64,000 bases of DNA, from positions 13,387,744 to 13,451,743 of the forward strand of contig OZ022339.1 in the NCBI GenBank assembly GCA_963989245.1, read 5' to 3'. Under the pieces are notes generated by a model, which did no database searches, was not told the origin of the DNA, and saw only the letters and a program-made list of their open reading frames with translations. This DNA comes from Nansenia antarctica. Lineage: Eukaryota; Chordata; Actinopteri; Argentiniformes; Microstomatidae. Within the stretch, counting starts at the first letter, position 1, and each line of letters starts with the position of its first letter. A program made the position numbers and the translations under genes. This document shows positions 1-11,517 of the stretch, in pieces.

Positions 1-224
1 AGAGTATACAAATATACCTGTCTCCACAAACAGCCGCGGGTAACGCATAATTCTGCATATGATTGCAATGGGTATTTCTCTCTCATCCTCGTCTTCCCCC
101 TTTATAGGCCACACAATGTTGTGTAGAACGACCTAAAATAGAACAATATGGACATTTTCAAAAAAACATTGAACAACAGGTGACCCTTTTAGAGGATGTG
201 AATATAAACATGTACTGTAATAAT

Positions 225-2670
225 AATAATAATAATAATACATTCGATTTATATAGCGCTTTTCCGAGGCTCAAAGACGCTGACAATATGGGCAAAACGG
301 AAAACACAGAAACAACAAGCAACAGATAACATGAGCACATAGAACACAGAGGTAACGAACGGGGAAGGGGAGGTTGTATGCATGTCCATGGGGGGAGGGG
401 GGTGGCAGGGTGAGGGGAGATGGTTAGGGATAGGGGAGGTTGTATGCATGTCCAGGGGGGGGGGCGGGGGTGGCAGGGATGGGGGAGATGGCTAGGGGTA
501 GGGGAGGCTGTAGGCGTGGGAGAACAGGTAGGTTTTGAGGTGGGATTTAAAAGTGAGGAGTGAGGGTGAGTCTCTGAGTGGTTGAGGGAGAGAGTTCCAG
601 AGGCGGGGTGCGGCTCGTGAAAAGGCACGGTGACCGAAGCCTTTGAGTTTTGAGGGTGGGACAGTGAGGGGAACAATGGATGAGGATCGGAGGGTACGGG
701 TAGGGCGGTGGGGGAGAAGGAGGTCAGTCAGGTAAGGGGGGGCCAGGCTGTGGAGGGCTTTGTATGTGAGGATGAGGACTTTGAATTGTATACGTTCTTT
801 GATGGGGAGCCAGTGGAGAGAGTGGAGGACAGGAGTGATGTGGTCACGGGAGCGGGTGTTTGAGAGGAGGCGTGCAGCAGAGTTTTGGACCATCTGGAGT
901 CTATGGAGGGAGCGGGAGGTGATGCCGGTGAGTAGGGAGTTGCAGTAGTCGAGGCGGGAGGAGATGAAGGCGTGGATGAGGGATTCAGCAGCGGGGGGGG
1001 AGAGGCAGTGTCTGATTTTTGCAATGTTTCGGAGGTGGAAGTAGGATGTCTTGACAATGGAACTGACGTGGGGATCGAATGAGAGGGTGGGGTCCAGAAT
1101 GAAGCCGAGGTTGCGAGCCAGGGGGGAGGGGGTGATGGTAGTATCGTCAATGGTGAGTGTGATGGGTCCGGTTTTATTGAGGGTGGATTTGGTGCCGATG
1201 AGGATGACTTCGGTCTTTTCACTGTTCAGTTTGAGGAAGTTGTGTGTGAGCCAGGTTTTTATTGCGGAGATGCAGGTTTCGATGTGAGTGAGGGGTGGGT
1301 TCTGGGTGGAGTTTGTGGTGATGTAAATCTGTGTGTCATCAGCGTAGCAGTGGAAGTCCAGGTTGAATTGGCGGATGATGTGACCGAGGGGGAGTGTGTA
1401 GCAGAGGAAGAGCAGGGGGCCGAGGACTGAGCCTTGTGGGACCCCCTGTGTGACAGAGGAGGAGGAGGAGGTGTGACCGGAGAGGGAGATGAACTGGTGT
1501 CTGTTGGTGAGGTAGGAGGTGAGCCAGTCCAGGGCGGTGCCCTCAACACCCAGTTGACGCAGCCTTTGAAGGAGGATGGAGTGGGACACTGTGTCGAAGG
1601 CTGCGCTCAGGTCTAGTAGAACTAGGATGTTGAGGGCACCTGAGTCTGCAGAGGTGAGGAGATCGTTGATTACTTTGACCAGGGCTGTTTCAGTGCTGTG
1701 ATGTGGGCGGAATCCAGATTGAAGGGGTTCATACAGTTTGTTGGATTGGAGGTGGGAGTGAAGTTGGGCAGCGACAACGCGCTCAAGGGTTTTGGAAAGG
1801 AATGGTAGGTTGGAGATGGGGCGGTAGTTGGAGAGATTGGCTGGGTCAAGAGTGGGCTTTTTGAGAATGGGGGTGACAGCGGCAAGTTTGTAGGTTGAGG
1901 GAACGTGGCCTTGGGATAGTGACTGATTGAAGAGGGCAGTGAGGTGGGGGATGAGGGCAGGGAGGCAGGCCTTGGTCAGGGTTGTAGGGAGGGGGTCGAG
2001 GGAGCAGGTGGTTGTTTTGGAGGCGGTGATGATAGTAGTGATGAGGGAGGAGTCAATAGGGGAGAAAGTAGTGAGAGGAGTAGGGGGGGGGGTAGTCAGG
2101 AGGGGGGAAGATGACAGCAGGGGGGGCGGGGGTGGTGGAGTTGGAGATGGAGGCAGTCAGTGAGCTATTGATGTGGGAGATCTTGCTGTTGAAGGCGTGG
2201 AGAAAGGAGTTGCAGAGGTCAGGGGAGGAAGTTGTGTTGTTGTCCGGGGGTTGGAGTAGTGTCTTGACAGTGGAGAAGAGGGTGCGGGGGTTTCGATTGG
2301 AGGTGTTGATGAGGGTGGAGTAGTAGGCAGATTTGGCAGCTTGGAGTGCGTCACGGTAGGAGGAGATATGTTGCTTGTAGACTTCGGCATGGACAGTGAG
2401 GTGGGTTCTATTGTGTAGTCGTTCAAGTTGGCGGCCGGTCTGTTTCATGGTGCGTAGTTCAGGGGTGTACCAGGGGGAGGAGGTGGTGAAGGAGACAGTG
2501 ATGGTTTTCAAGGGGGCCAGTGAGTCAAGGGAGTCAGAGAGAATGGAGTTGAGTAAGGTGGCATAGTCTTCCGGGTTGGTGGGAGTGGAGTCAGTGGGGA
2601 GGGCAGAAGATATGGACTGGGATAGAGTGAGTGGGTTGACAGATTTTATGTTACGGAAGGAGATGGTCAA
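225..2670 (-). mobile_element. 5'-truncated L2-like LINE with decayed reverse transcriptase
   Basis: A non-LTR retrotransposon read on the minus strand. The longest frame (1589 to 492) is an uninterrupted 365-codon stretch carrying the reverse-transcriptase signatures GVPQGSVLGPLLF and CYADDTQIY, followed by the C-terminal block HWLPIKERIQFKVL and a TYKALHSLAPPYL segment, both usual in fish L2/CR1-type elements. A second frame (2715 to 2053) carries the linker that normally lies between endonuclease and RT, and a third (1885 to 1670) carries the N-terminal RT part, so the original frame is broken at least twice. The endonuclease domain is missing, which fits ordinary 5' truncation near 2670. 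The 3' end at about 225-240 is a short TAA/ATT repeat next to a TTTATATAGCGCTTTT-like tail. The element is dead. Assignment to L2 rather than CR1 or Rex1 is by recognition only. Confidence 0.85.
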
Positions 2671-2729
2671 TATATATATGTATATAGTCAAATTAATGGG
2701 AGTTTGAGTACACAATTACCTACCGTTGC

Positions 2730-3190
2730 ATTTCTTGCTGCAGTGTTAGGTCTAACAGGCTGGCCAACCCCAAGGGCACCACTTGCCCCAGAGTGCCCAC
2801 GGGCTGACGTATTGTGGGGGAACTGTGTAAACCACTGCTAGTTTGTGTGGGTTGTGGGCAGCTTTGTCTGAAGCAGCTGAGGAACTGCACTGCAGTTTCA
2901 ATCAGAGTTTTCTACCTGAAAAAAAAATGTAGCCATACCATAGATTGCACATTTTCAGAAATGTACATATCATTAGCTAACATCTGTATAAAAGTATAAC
3001 CAAAAAAAGAAGGATTAGCTGGTAGGATTAGTTAAACAACAGCTCTAAGCTATCTAAGTTTGTGGTGCTTACTACAAAGTTGTTTGTGGTGGATGTTGTA
3101 TGCCTGTGAACAGGTCACACTTGAAAATGAGCCCTTGGGGCTCAGTGTGTTTTTTTACCTGTATAAATAAAGGTTAAATAATTTTTTTTA
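2730..3190 (+). mobile_element. Probable LINE 3'-tail fragment
   Basis: The segment ends in a stretch reading ACCTGTATAAATAAAGG, the kind of 3' tail found on fish LINE fragments. No coding domain is left. The boundaries are uncertain. Confidence 0.3.
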
Positions 3191-3939
3191 AAAGTTAGCG
3201 CAATCACAATCAACCCATCCTAGCTAGCTAGCTAGCTTACACAATGGTCATGAGCTAGCTAGCATAAATTAGGTAGGTAAGTTACCATTCAGAGGGACTC
3301 TTCCACATGTATTTCGATGAAAGAAAAAAACTAGTGAAGCATAATACTGATAAGGTTTAGAGAATTAACAAACATTTTTGGGGGAATATAGCTAGCTAGA
3401 TACACTTACCTGAGTAGTGTGAGATCAGGTGTCAAGTTCTCAAATCGAATCTACAACCTCATGAGTTTTGACCCAAATCTATCTTTATACATTTGGTGCA
3501 ATCTCCACCTTGTGTGCTGTGTCTTTTCACTTGGGTTGTTGTGTGATGACACACTTTTTCTTAGTGTATCACAGGTCTGAAAATTGTGGTTTTCTTTTAA
3601 TTTTACCATCTGGTATTGGCATTGATTAATTTGTTTGCTTAATTGGTAGATTAAAACACCTCTTAAAACACCCATGCTCCACATGAAGTGATGTAGTCCG
3701 GAGGTATAGTGTCCCTGTTTCTGTGCTTGGACAGAGAAAGGTTTGTACGTAACAAAGGGACACCTGTAAACCTGCCTTTGGGCGGCATTGCTTCCTCGGT
3801 TCGTAATTAATAGAACAACTAATGTCAAGCAACATATAAGCTGACTGCTGTACCATTAAAAACAATAAGAGTGTATGTAATTTGATGGCAGCTACTAGAT
3901 TGTAATCATAAGTGCAATACTGAAATACAACTGTGAACA

Positions 3940-4285
3940 TTTCAAACCTGCAAACTGCGACACTTTAAATGAATGTGCAATAATACTATGTGCAATATGA
4001 CAACCCTCGTGTACATAAGGTTCAGAGATAGGAAATGTTAGGATATTTATAGTATAGCATAGAGCAGTACAGCACAGTGTTTTATTTGTATAGCATAGTA
4101 GCATAGTATAGTGGATAGTGTATAGCCTTTATTTATGTAAACCAGCTCTTTTCCCTTCTTGTTTTTAGTATTTTTTTCCTAGCACCAGGGGAGCCCCCCC
4201 TCCTAAATTTCGTTGTATGGTACCTGTACTGTATTAATGACAATAAAGACCATTCAGCCATTCATTCATTCATTCATTCATTCAT
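3940..4285 (+). mobile_element. LINE 3'-end fragment with ATTC repeat tail
   Basis: The 3' half contains GGTACCTGTACTGTATTAAT followed by GACAATAAAGACC and an ATTC tetranucleotide run. The same block recurs at 13475-13566 (+), 33602-33655 (-), 59520-59610 (-) and 61735-62050 (-), so this is one repeat family. The upstream part (3945-4190) matches, in reverse complement, the region 61870-62030. No open reading frame remains. Confidence 0.65.
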
Positions 4286-4427
4286 GTAAACTTCTGAAAT
4301 TAAATATTTGTGATTTAATACATGGTTTTCACTACTCTGATTGCAGACAAAGGAAGTTGCAAATTCCAAAAGACCAGCACATTCTCCTGTAAGTACCTTG
4401 TGATTTGGTTGTTTTTATGTTTGTTTT
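4286..4427. other. Unassigned spacer
   Basis: Short AT-rich stretch between a LINE tail and a SINE. Nothing else is recognised in it. Confidence 0.5.
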
Positions 4428-4570
4428 TAGGACATTTCAGCTTTTTTTGGATAGATACAGTAGAGATTGACTGGAAGGATAGGTGAGAGAGAGGAAGGAT
4501 GACATGCAGGATGTGTCGATGGCCGGAATCGAACCAGGGACCCTGCGATTACATGGCACATGTCACCCAG
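4428..4570 (-). mobile_element. tRNA-derived SINE
   Basis: On the minus strand this reads as a tRNA-like head with a B box (complement of GGAATCGAACC at 4524-4534), a CT-rich body with runs of CTCTCTC, and a tail ending in AAAAGCTGAAATGTCC. Close relatives lie at 4908-5048 (+) and 18886-19050 (+). It is not a functional tRNA gene, because no second half of a cloverleaf is seen. Confidence 0.7.
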
Positions 4571-4907
4571 GCCCCCTGGTTGGATAACAATTTGAGTTTT
4601 AAACATTGAAAACATGTCCAAGGTACTGAAATTTAAATTAGTACTTTATTTTAGGATCAAATATTATTTTTCAATGTCAGTAAGATAATATCTTGTACAA
4701 GGCACTTTTTATCAGGACATTGTTCATTGTCCAGTATCATGGTGCTTTAAGTTGTATTACCGGTATAACCAATGCTAGATCACTCGTGTGAGCTACATGC
4801 ATTGCAATGCAATGGACCTCTCTCTCCACCAGGAGGCTGAGGCTGGTTGTGTACAAAGCATTGATAAGGCAACCTCCTTTACCGCCTTTTCTTTGCTCCT
4901 TACCGAA

Positions 4908-5048
4908 AAGATCAGAAACGTAATCGTAGGGTCCCTGGTTCGATTCCGGCCATTGACCTATCCTGCATCGTCATCCCTCCTCTCTCTCACCCATCCTTTC
5001 GGTCAATCTATATGGTCTCTATCCCAATAAAGCTGAAATGCCCTAAAA
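4908..5048 (+). mobile_element. tRNA-derived SINE
   Basis: B box GGTTCGATTCC at 4938-4948, then a pyrimidine-rich body and the tail CAATAAAGCTGAAATGCCC. It is the same family as the minus-strand copy about 340 bp upstream. The two copies are inverted relative to each other. Confidence 0.7.
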
Positions 5049-5139
5049 ACATATTTAAACAGAAATAGCAGTAACTGAACTGAAGTGGGAGATGTTATTG
5101 TATACACGCTTCAAAAGACTATAGGGTTAGTGGAATTAG

Positions 5140-5335
5140 TCTTTGCCTACGTTTAATTTAATTGTTTTTAATCTCCATCTAGTTTGTAACATTTGTTTTG
5201 TGATTTGTAATGCATTGTAGTTTGTAATACTCTATGTACACACTGTTATTTTACTACCGTGTTGCCTTCCTGTCTGGTTGCCCTCAAGAGAGGTTTCAAG
5301 CATCTTACCTGGTTAAAAAAAGGTTAGCTAAAATA
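5140..5335 (+). mobile_element. Possible LINE 3'-tail fragment
   Basis: Ends in TTACCTGGTTAAAAAAAGG, resembling the 3' tails of fish LINEs. It has no coding potential. Confidence 0.3.
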
Positions 5336-6764
5336 TATATCTTAGGGTTAGGGTTAGGTTTGTGGTGTTTAGAAGAGTGTATGACTTAAATCCAATTTAA
5401 ATGATACATTCTGTACTATACTTTAATTAATTTAAGGAATTCAAACTTGAATTGACACGTGTTGGTGTGCAGCATTTGAATATTAGGTTTGACATATCGT
5501 CTTTGAGAAGGTGTTAAGTGTTCTATAACAAAGAAACTTGCCCTGGCAGTCACTGGCTGGATAGAACTGCCCCGTCTAGACGCCTCATTTATCTGCTGCT
5601 GGGGTTGTGGCTGTGAGGGTGGCCTGTAGACTACGGTATCAAAAGCCAGATACAGGCCAAATATAAGAACAGAAAATGTAGGAGCCTCTTATGCTGGACA
5701 GATATGGCCTAAATGATACACGAAAACATGATGTCGTAATGATACTTAAATAAATGGCACAATAGGGGGTAAGACTCTCACCATATGCATTGATATGTGT
5801 TGTTCCAGCATAATCCTGGTAAAATATCCCTTTCAAAAAGTTTGTTATATTGAATCTGAGAAAATCAGATATAGTAGCCTACCTATAGGACCACCTGAAA
5901 CTACAAAAAAGTATGATTTTATTTGATTTCATGGTGATCATGATAACATCTTGCGCATCTATAATAAAGAAATACACCAACAAAGTGCTGCATAGTGGCA
6001 AGTAGATTGTCTTCTTGCCGAGAATGTTTTTGGTTTACAAAAAACATTGTAAACCAAAGTTCAGCATATCATTTAAAACTAGGCTAGATATTGCTGTGAA
6101 AGGCAAAGTGTTTAAAGTATTAAGCTGTTATATCACGTATTCAGTATTTGTATTTTTCTAAATTACTGAACTGCCTTGAACTTGTAGGACGTTGTAGAAG
6201 ACAGTGTTGACAGCTTGCTGTTTTAAATGTAAGGGAGGTTAAAGCATGTTGTGTGGAACACACTGAAATGTGGCCCACAGAGGCCATTATTGTCTTCCGT
6301 CCATGCAGAGAACAGTAATCAAATATGCCACTTATGCTTCGCTGATTAATTTCTTTCACAATTTAGAGGCCCGGCTGAATGCATCTCTATGTGCAGAAGA
6401 GCTGTATTGTGTCCACTATGGCCTCATTACTGGGTGTAAAAGCTTGGTGTGGGGGAGGGGCAGTGGGGGTAGAGCACCCAATGAAGACGTTATGTTTTTC
6501 GAAACCTAACAAAATGCTTCAGTGACATGTCTGTCCTCATTTTATGGTGTAATGTACTCTGTTGAAAAAAAAACTAAATGTACATCCATGCTGTTATGTC
6601 TTTGTTTCGGAGAAGCAGATTGCCTCTCATAATCTGTTAGAGAAATAATCAGGCAGCTCGTTAGTGATATTAAATATTTGCTACTCATCAATTTACAAAG
6701 ATGTAATTAGATTTTCTTTTTTGATGACTGCAAAGGTTTGACCTCTCAGTCGCTGTAACTGCAG

Positions 6765-6767
<3 letters not shown>
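5336..6767. other. Intergenic DNA without recognised genes
   Basis: No open reading frame with recognisable domains and no repeat that I recognise. The stretch 6300-6510 has balanced base composition and could be conserved non-coding DNA, but nothing in it can be assigned. Confidence 0.5.

Positions 6768-6846
<79 letters not shown>
6768..6846. repeat. (CT)n microsatellite
   Basis: About 39 nearly uninterrupted CT dinucleotides. The long RE-repeat open frame on the minus strand is a by-product of this array. Confidence 0.97.
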
Positions 6847-6850
<4 letters not shown>

Positions 6851-8531
6851 ATCTCTCTATCACTGGTTGACACTGTCCAGAAGAAGAGCCACTTTGTCCT
6901 GCCCTCAGGCCTCTTCATGCAGCTAGCCGGTCTCTCCACAGAGAAATGCCTCCCTCGTGTCACTAACAGCGAGTATTAGGCGAGGGATGCGGGTTCACTT
7001 GCCCTGCGTAGGGGCTTATCTTGGGCTAAGCTTAGGGATGGACAAATAGCAAAGCCAGCCTCACTCCAGCCGGTCTGAGGGCACGAGGGAGCCATCTGTC
7101 CACTCTCTGGGTAACAATTGGACAACAATAGGGGGCAAACATTCAACAAGGACCCTAAACTAGAGGACGATTCATTCTGGAGGGACAAGGACGGGAAGGA
7201 GAGGAACCAACATACAGTATAAGAGCAGGTCAGTGATTCACATTACAGGCCTGTAACTGTTACATGACTAACAAGACTAGGCTTTCAACTACTGCTCATG
7301 TTTAAAACGAAGTTACAGAAAATAAAAAATACAGATATTTTTTTTTTCAACTGTCACAAAGGGAGTTGAGGAATTTGGACATATCTCAACTCTTATCATA
7401 AGTTGAATTAGACAGAGTAGACTGAGCTAGCTGTGTCATTGGGTTTCCTCACTTATTGTTTGATGCAATAGAGTCACATTTACTCATTATTGAAATGGAT
7501 GGATGAGCGTGATTGATTGTTTTGTATCAAATGATTATGTTTTTGGATATTGCAGCAATGTTCTATGCCCCTGTCCACCAAGGGGATATTCATTTTCTAA
7601 TCTTAGGTATTTTAATATCCTTTTATGTTGTGGGAGAAATAATTTACTATATTCTGATGAAACACAGCATAAATTAGGCCTTGTAATTTGCTAGTAGGGG
7701 CTGGAGATACACAACACTCTCTGAACAAGGCTGATGTACAGTATATGTTGATAGCTTATACTGCAATGAATATTTCATGAGTATCTATTTCTCATATTGT
7801 TCTCAATATATGTAAATATATATTAAGTTAGTTAGGAGCACATGTGTTTCAGTCAAATATTATTCTAAATATTCCAAATATTATTCCACTTGGCTTATGT
7901 TTAGTTTCATAAACATATTTTGTCGCTGTAATTTTTTTGGTTGTATTGATGTAAGGTGGGCATGAAGGATTGGATTAGATAATCTATAAAATGATGTTCA
8001 TGGCTGTTGTTCATTATTAGTATGTTGTTCTGTGGTCTTGAGTGGGTGCTGACATGCTAGAACTGACAGAAATGGGTCAAAAGGGTCTTAGCATTAACTA
8101 AACAAATCCTGGCCTATAGGATTAAGGCTGTGATGTTGCTGTAGGTTTGATGCATTTGCTGTAGCTTGATGACACAGAGAAGGGAATGACCCATTCCAGG
8201 CTACATACCTAGCTGCTCCTCAACAACACTTTAGTTTTTCAATATCGTTTTCTATACTAGCTACGCTTCTGCTCTTTGTCTGGTAATTGTCAACAAAGGA
8301 GTATGTGGGTTTAGATGTTGTAAATTGATGCTGTAAATTGACCTGTAAATTGACCTAGGTTCCTAGTTCCCAGAGTTGCTTTGCTTCACCTTTCTCACAC
8401 ACAATATGTTGAATTGATTATAATGTAATTGTCATATGCTGTGGGATCAGGGTGATAAACCTCAGGCTTTGGTCAATCTCTCTCGTAGAAGTCTCCCTGT
8501 TTTTCAAATCTTTGTTTACCCTCTCTTTTAG
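6847..8531. other. Upstream region of pcbp4, no coding sequence recognised
   Basis: A moderately GC-rich block lies at 6880-7230 and is followed by AT-rich DNA. A possible splice donor (CAG then GTCAGT) sits at 7229. The block could hold pcbp4 leader exons or regulatory DNA, but the sequence alone does not prove it. Confidence 0.35.
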
Positions 8532-8574
8532 GTGTGGGATGGCAACAAAGAGATTCCTTCATCCATTAGTGTAT
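8532..8574 (+). other. Candidate non-coding leader exon of pcbp4
   Basis: A 43-bp segment bounded by a strong pyrimidine-tract acceptor (CTCTCTTTTAG ending at 8531) and a consensus donor GTAAGT at 8575. If joined to the next acceptor at 9720, the ATG inside it opens an upstream frame that stops before the pcbp4 start. It would therefore be untranslated or carry a uORF. This is inferred from splice signals only. Confidence 0.25.
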
Positions 8575-9187
8575 GTAAGTATACGATTTCGGTCAAAGGT
8601 CACAGGTCACTGTATGTATCCTAATGCTACGTTAGAGTAAGCTAAGTAGAGCATGATATGCCTTGGGGAGTATTGGGTTGAATTCTAAATTGCGTTGGGA
8701 AGGAATATTCACTCCTACCCATTCATACTCAACATAATAAAGGAGTACTCTCCAGGTTGAGCCTGGCTACTCCTGTCTGTGTTTGGCTCGAGATATTCCA
8801 CTGTGACTGTGCAAATATGAATGAGACATCAGTGGAACATCAGAGACGGTCAAACAGACATCACTTGATCTTTAGCCCTGTAGTACACAAGTAGCTCCTT
8901 TTTTGTCATCTCATCTTATCAAAGAGAATCACACAAGTTCTGTGAAGATCACACCAGGGGTAGACCTTATCTTACAACTAGCAAAGAACAACATGTCAAC
9001 AGTTGCTGATGTTTTCCTTAAGTCCATGAGAGGTCCTGAATGTTAGGGGGCATTCTAGGAACATTCGGGATGTTCCGGGTATGAAGATTACCGGTATGTC
9101 TCTGAGGGTCATCTGCAAGGTTCATTTGTAGGGTCCCCTGTATGTAACTAATTATGTTATTTTGTAACATTATATTGTAACATTATT

Positions 9188-9265
9188 TTGTAACGTGTTT
9201 GACACCATTGCTCATTCCATTCCATTTGAAGTTTCCTATTCTACCTCCACTAGCCTCCATTGTTC
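9188..9265. mobile_element. Fragment of a teleost MITE-like repeat
   Basis: Contains GTGTTTGACACCATT, CATTCCATTCCATTT and CTACCTCCACTAGCCTCCA, which resembles one end of a short hAT-like repeat common in teleosts. A related piece in the opposite sense lies at 15630-15747. Confidence 0.4.
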
Positions 9266-9720
9266 TAAAAGTAACATTCTCCTTATTGACATTAAGGGGA
9301 CATTGAGAATGTCCCATTTAAAGTCTTGATAAGTCTGAAGGAATAGTACAAAATAATGTCATAAGTTATATACAATGGACCCTACAAACTAAGCATACCA
9401 GGGGTGTTACTATCATCCAAGTGACTTTCACAGTGGTGCTGTGACTTTTACAGAGACTTAAACTACCTTGCCCCAAGATCCAAAGCATATCCCAAAAGGG
9501 GGATAATGATAATGATCAGCTTCACATCAGAGGGCAGAGAAGAAAGCAAAAATATTGCATCTATTCTATGTCCTGCATATACTGTATGTAACATTAAGTA
9601 CAGTACAGTATGTGGATGTGTTCCAAAGAAAATGGCACAGCGAAATTGTTTAATCTATTGTTTAATTTATTTATTTACTTTGATAAAAGTGACTGAATTG
9701 GTCCATTTTTGCGTCCACAG

Positions 9721-9763
9721 TGTGTTTCGTATGAAGAGTAGGATTGTCTAAGACTGTCTAATA
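9721..9763 (+). promoter_or_regulatory. pcbp4: pcbp4 5' UTR (last leader segment) with uORF
   Basis: A likely acceptor (GTCCACAG ending at 9720) starts this leader segment. It contains a six-codon upstream ORF (ATG at 9731, TAA ending 9751) just 12 bp before the main ATG. A uORF this close could lower initiation at the main start, which is an inference. Confidence 0.5.
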
Positions 9764-9841
9764 ATGTCTGATAAGGAAGAAGGGACCTCAGAGCTGGCAC
9801 TCAATGTGACTCTCACATTACGGCTTCTCATGCACGGAAAG
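9764..9841 (+). CDS. pcbp4: pcbp4 coding exon 1
   Basis: 26 codons, start codon to LLMHGK, donor GTAAAG, phase 0. Encodes the acidic leader and the first strand of KH1. Confidence 0.95.
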
Positions 9842-11462
9842 GTAAAGAAAACTCCATTATATTATACTATCACTATAATAATAATAATAATAATAATACA
9901 TTTTATTTATAAAAGCACTTTACATATAAAATCTCAGAGTGCTAAAACACAGTAAGATATACTATACTATACTATATACTATATACTATACCAATGTTCC
10001 AATTAAATCAAGAGATCGACTGAAGGTATTTTCTTATACAGTATGTATTCATATGTATTTATGTCATAGATATTGTACATATTGTTTCTTTTGTGTCTTT
10101 GTTCACAGGAAGTGGGCAGCATAATTGGAAAGGTACTGTAAATTGATTTAGATTTACAAAAACAAGTTTTCATTTCAAATGCGTATTTATTCCTTGTGTT
10201 TCATGTTCTCACATTTTCTGATTTATTACAGAAAGGGGAAACTGTCAAAAAGATGAGAGAAGAGGTAAATCAAATCTTATACCACTGTATAATATATATT
10301 ATATATAATTGAATATGGCATTTTATGACACAAACTACAAACTAGAAAATGAACATTCTGAATAAACTTAATGTGCTTGGCCAGTTGTCTAAAAGTCTAG
10401 GTAGTGGAAATAGTTTACACAATGAGATATTGAGGTATATCTACTTTATTCTCAAGTAACATATTGCTTAGCAATTGCTGATGGAGGGAATCTGGTCCAA
10501 GAATAGCATAATACATAAGGTTAACATATTATATTCGGGAATAAATGTTCAAATCTTTGAAAACAATTGAGTGCTTCATGACAATTCTGACACAGTTGAA
10601 GGTTCCACCACTGATATAAGCACCATGGACAGCAGGCATGGTGGACTGATGTATGACAGCATCCATTTGTGAGCATACTCTGCCTGTTGTTTAGAGCATC
10701 TCAGTATAGTGTTTTTTAACTGATAGAGAGGACCCAAACATTTCACATTGCTTTTTAGACCCTCCCCCTCAAGCACAATAAATCAAAAGCTTAATGTGGC
10801 AACATCTGTGAATTATTCTCCCCAATGTAATTCAACGGCAAAGCAGGTATGGCAATTAACCTAAGGCTATTTTGTTTTAATGCATAGCCTATGATAAGGA
10901 TTTATTTATGTACATGTAAATGTAAATTTATAATAATGTTCCATAAATATTAGTTTTATAGCCGTAGGACATACTGGCATACTTCCAAGCCGCTGAAAGC
11001 AAGGAAATGAGAATGCGTGCCTCACAAAAATAGGTGTCCAGAGTTTATGCACGACACCGTCTGCCTCAAAATCACCCCTCTGGTGACCAACAGAAATCAT
11101 CTCCGTTCTAATCAAGATAGATTTATCTGAAGATTGTTCTATGGCTATAAAACTTTGTTTGAAGGCAGTCCTGGAATTCATTATTATGATTAGGCTTTAA
11201 ATAACACCTGCTGCCACTGCTAAGGAACCTTTAAATAACACCTACTGCAACTGCTAAGGAACCTTTAAATAACACCTACTGCAACTGCTAAGGAACCTTT
11301 AAATAACACCTACTGCAACTGCTAAGGAACCTTCACAACTCTGGAAAACAATTAAATAGGAGACCTGCAGAACATAATGTGTATGATTACACAACAATGC
11401 ACTCTCTTGGCTACCAGTTCTACCTCACTGAAAACACTCCACTCTATCTATCTATCTATCTA

Positions 11463-11517
<55 letters not shown>

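Noticed and set aside
34..50. Short match resembling the universal 16S rRNA site (CAGCCGCGGGTAACGC)
   Set aside because: An isolated partial match with an extra G and no flanking rRNA sequence; treated as chance.
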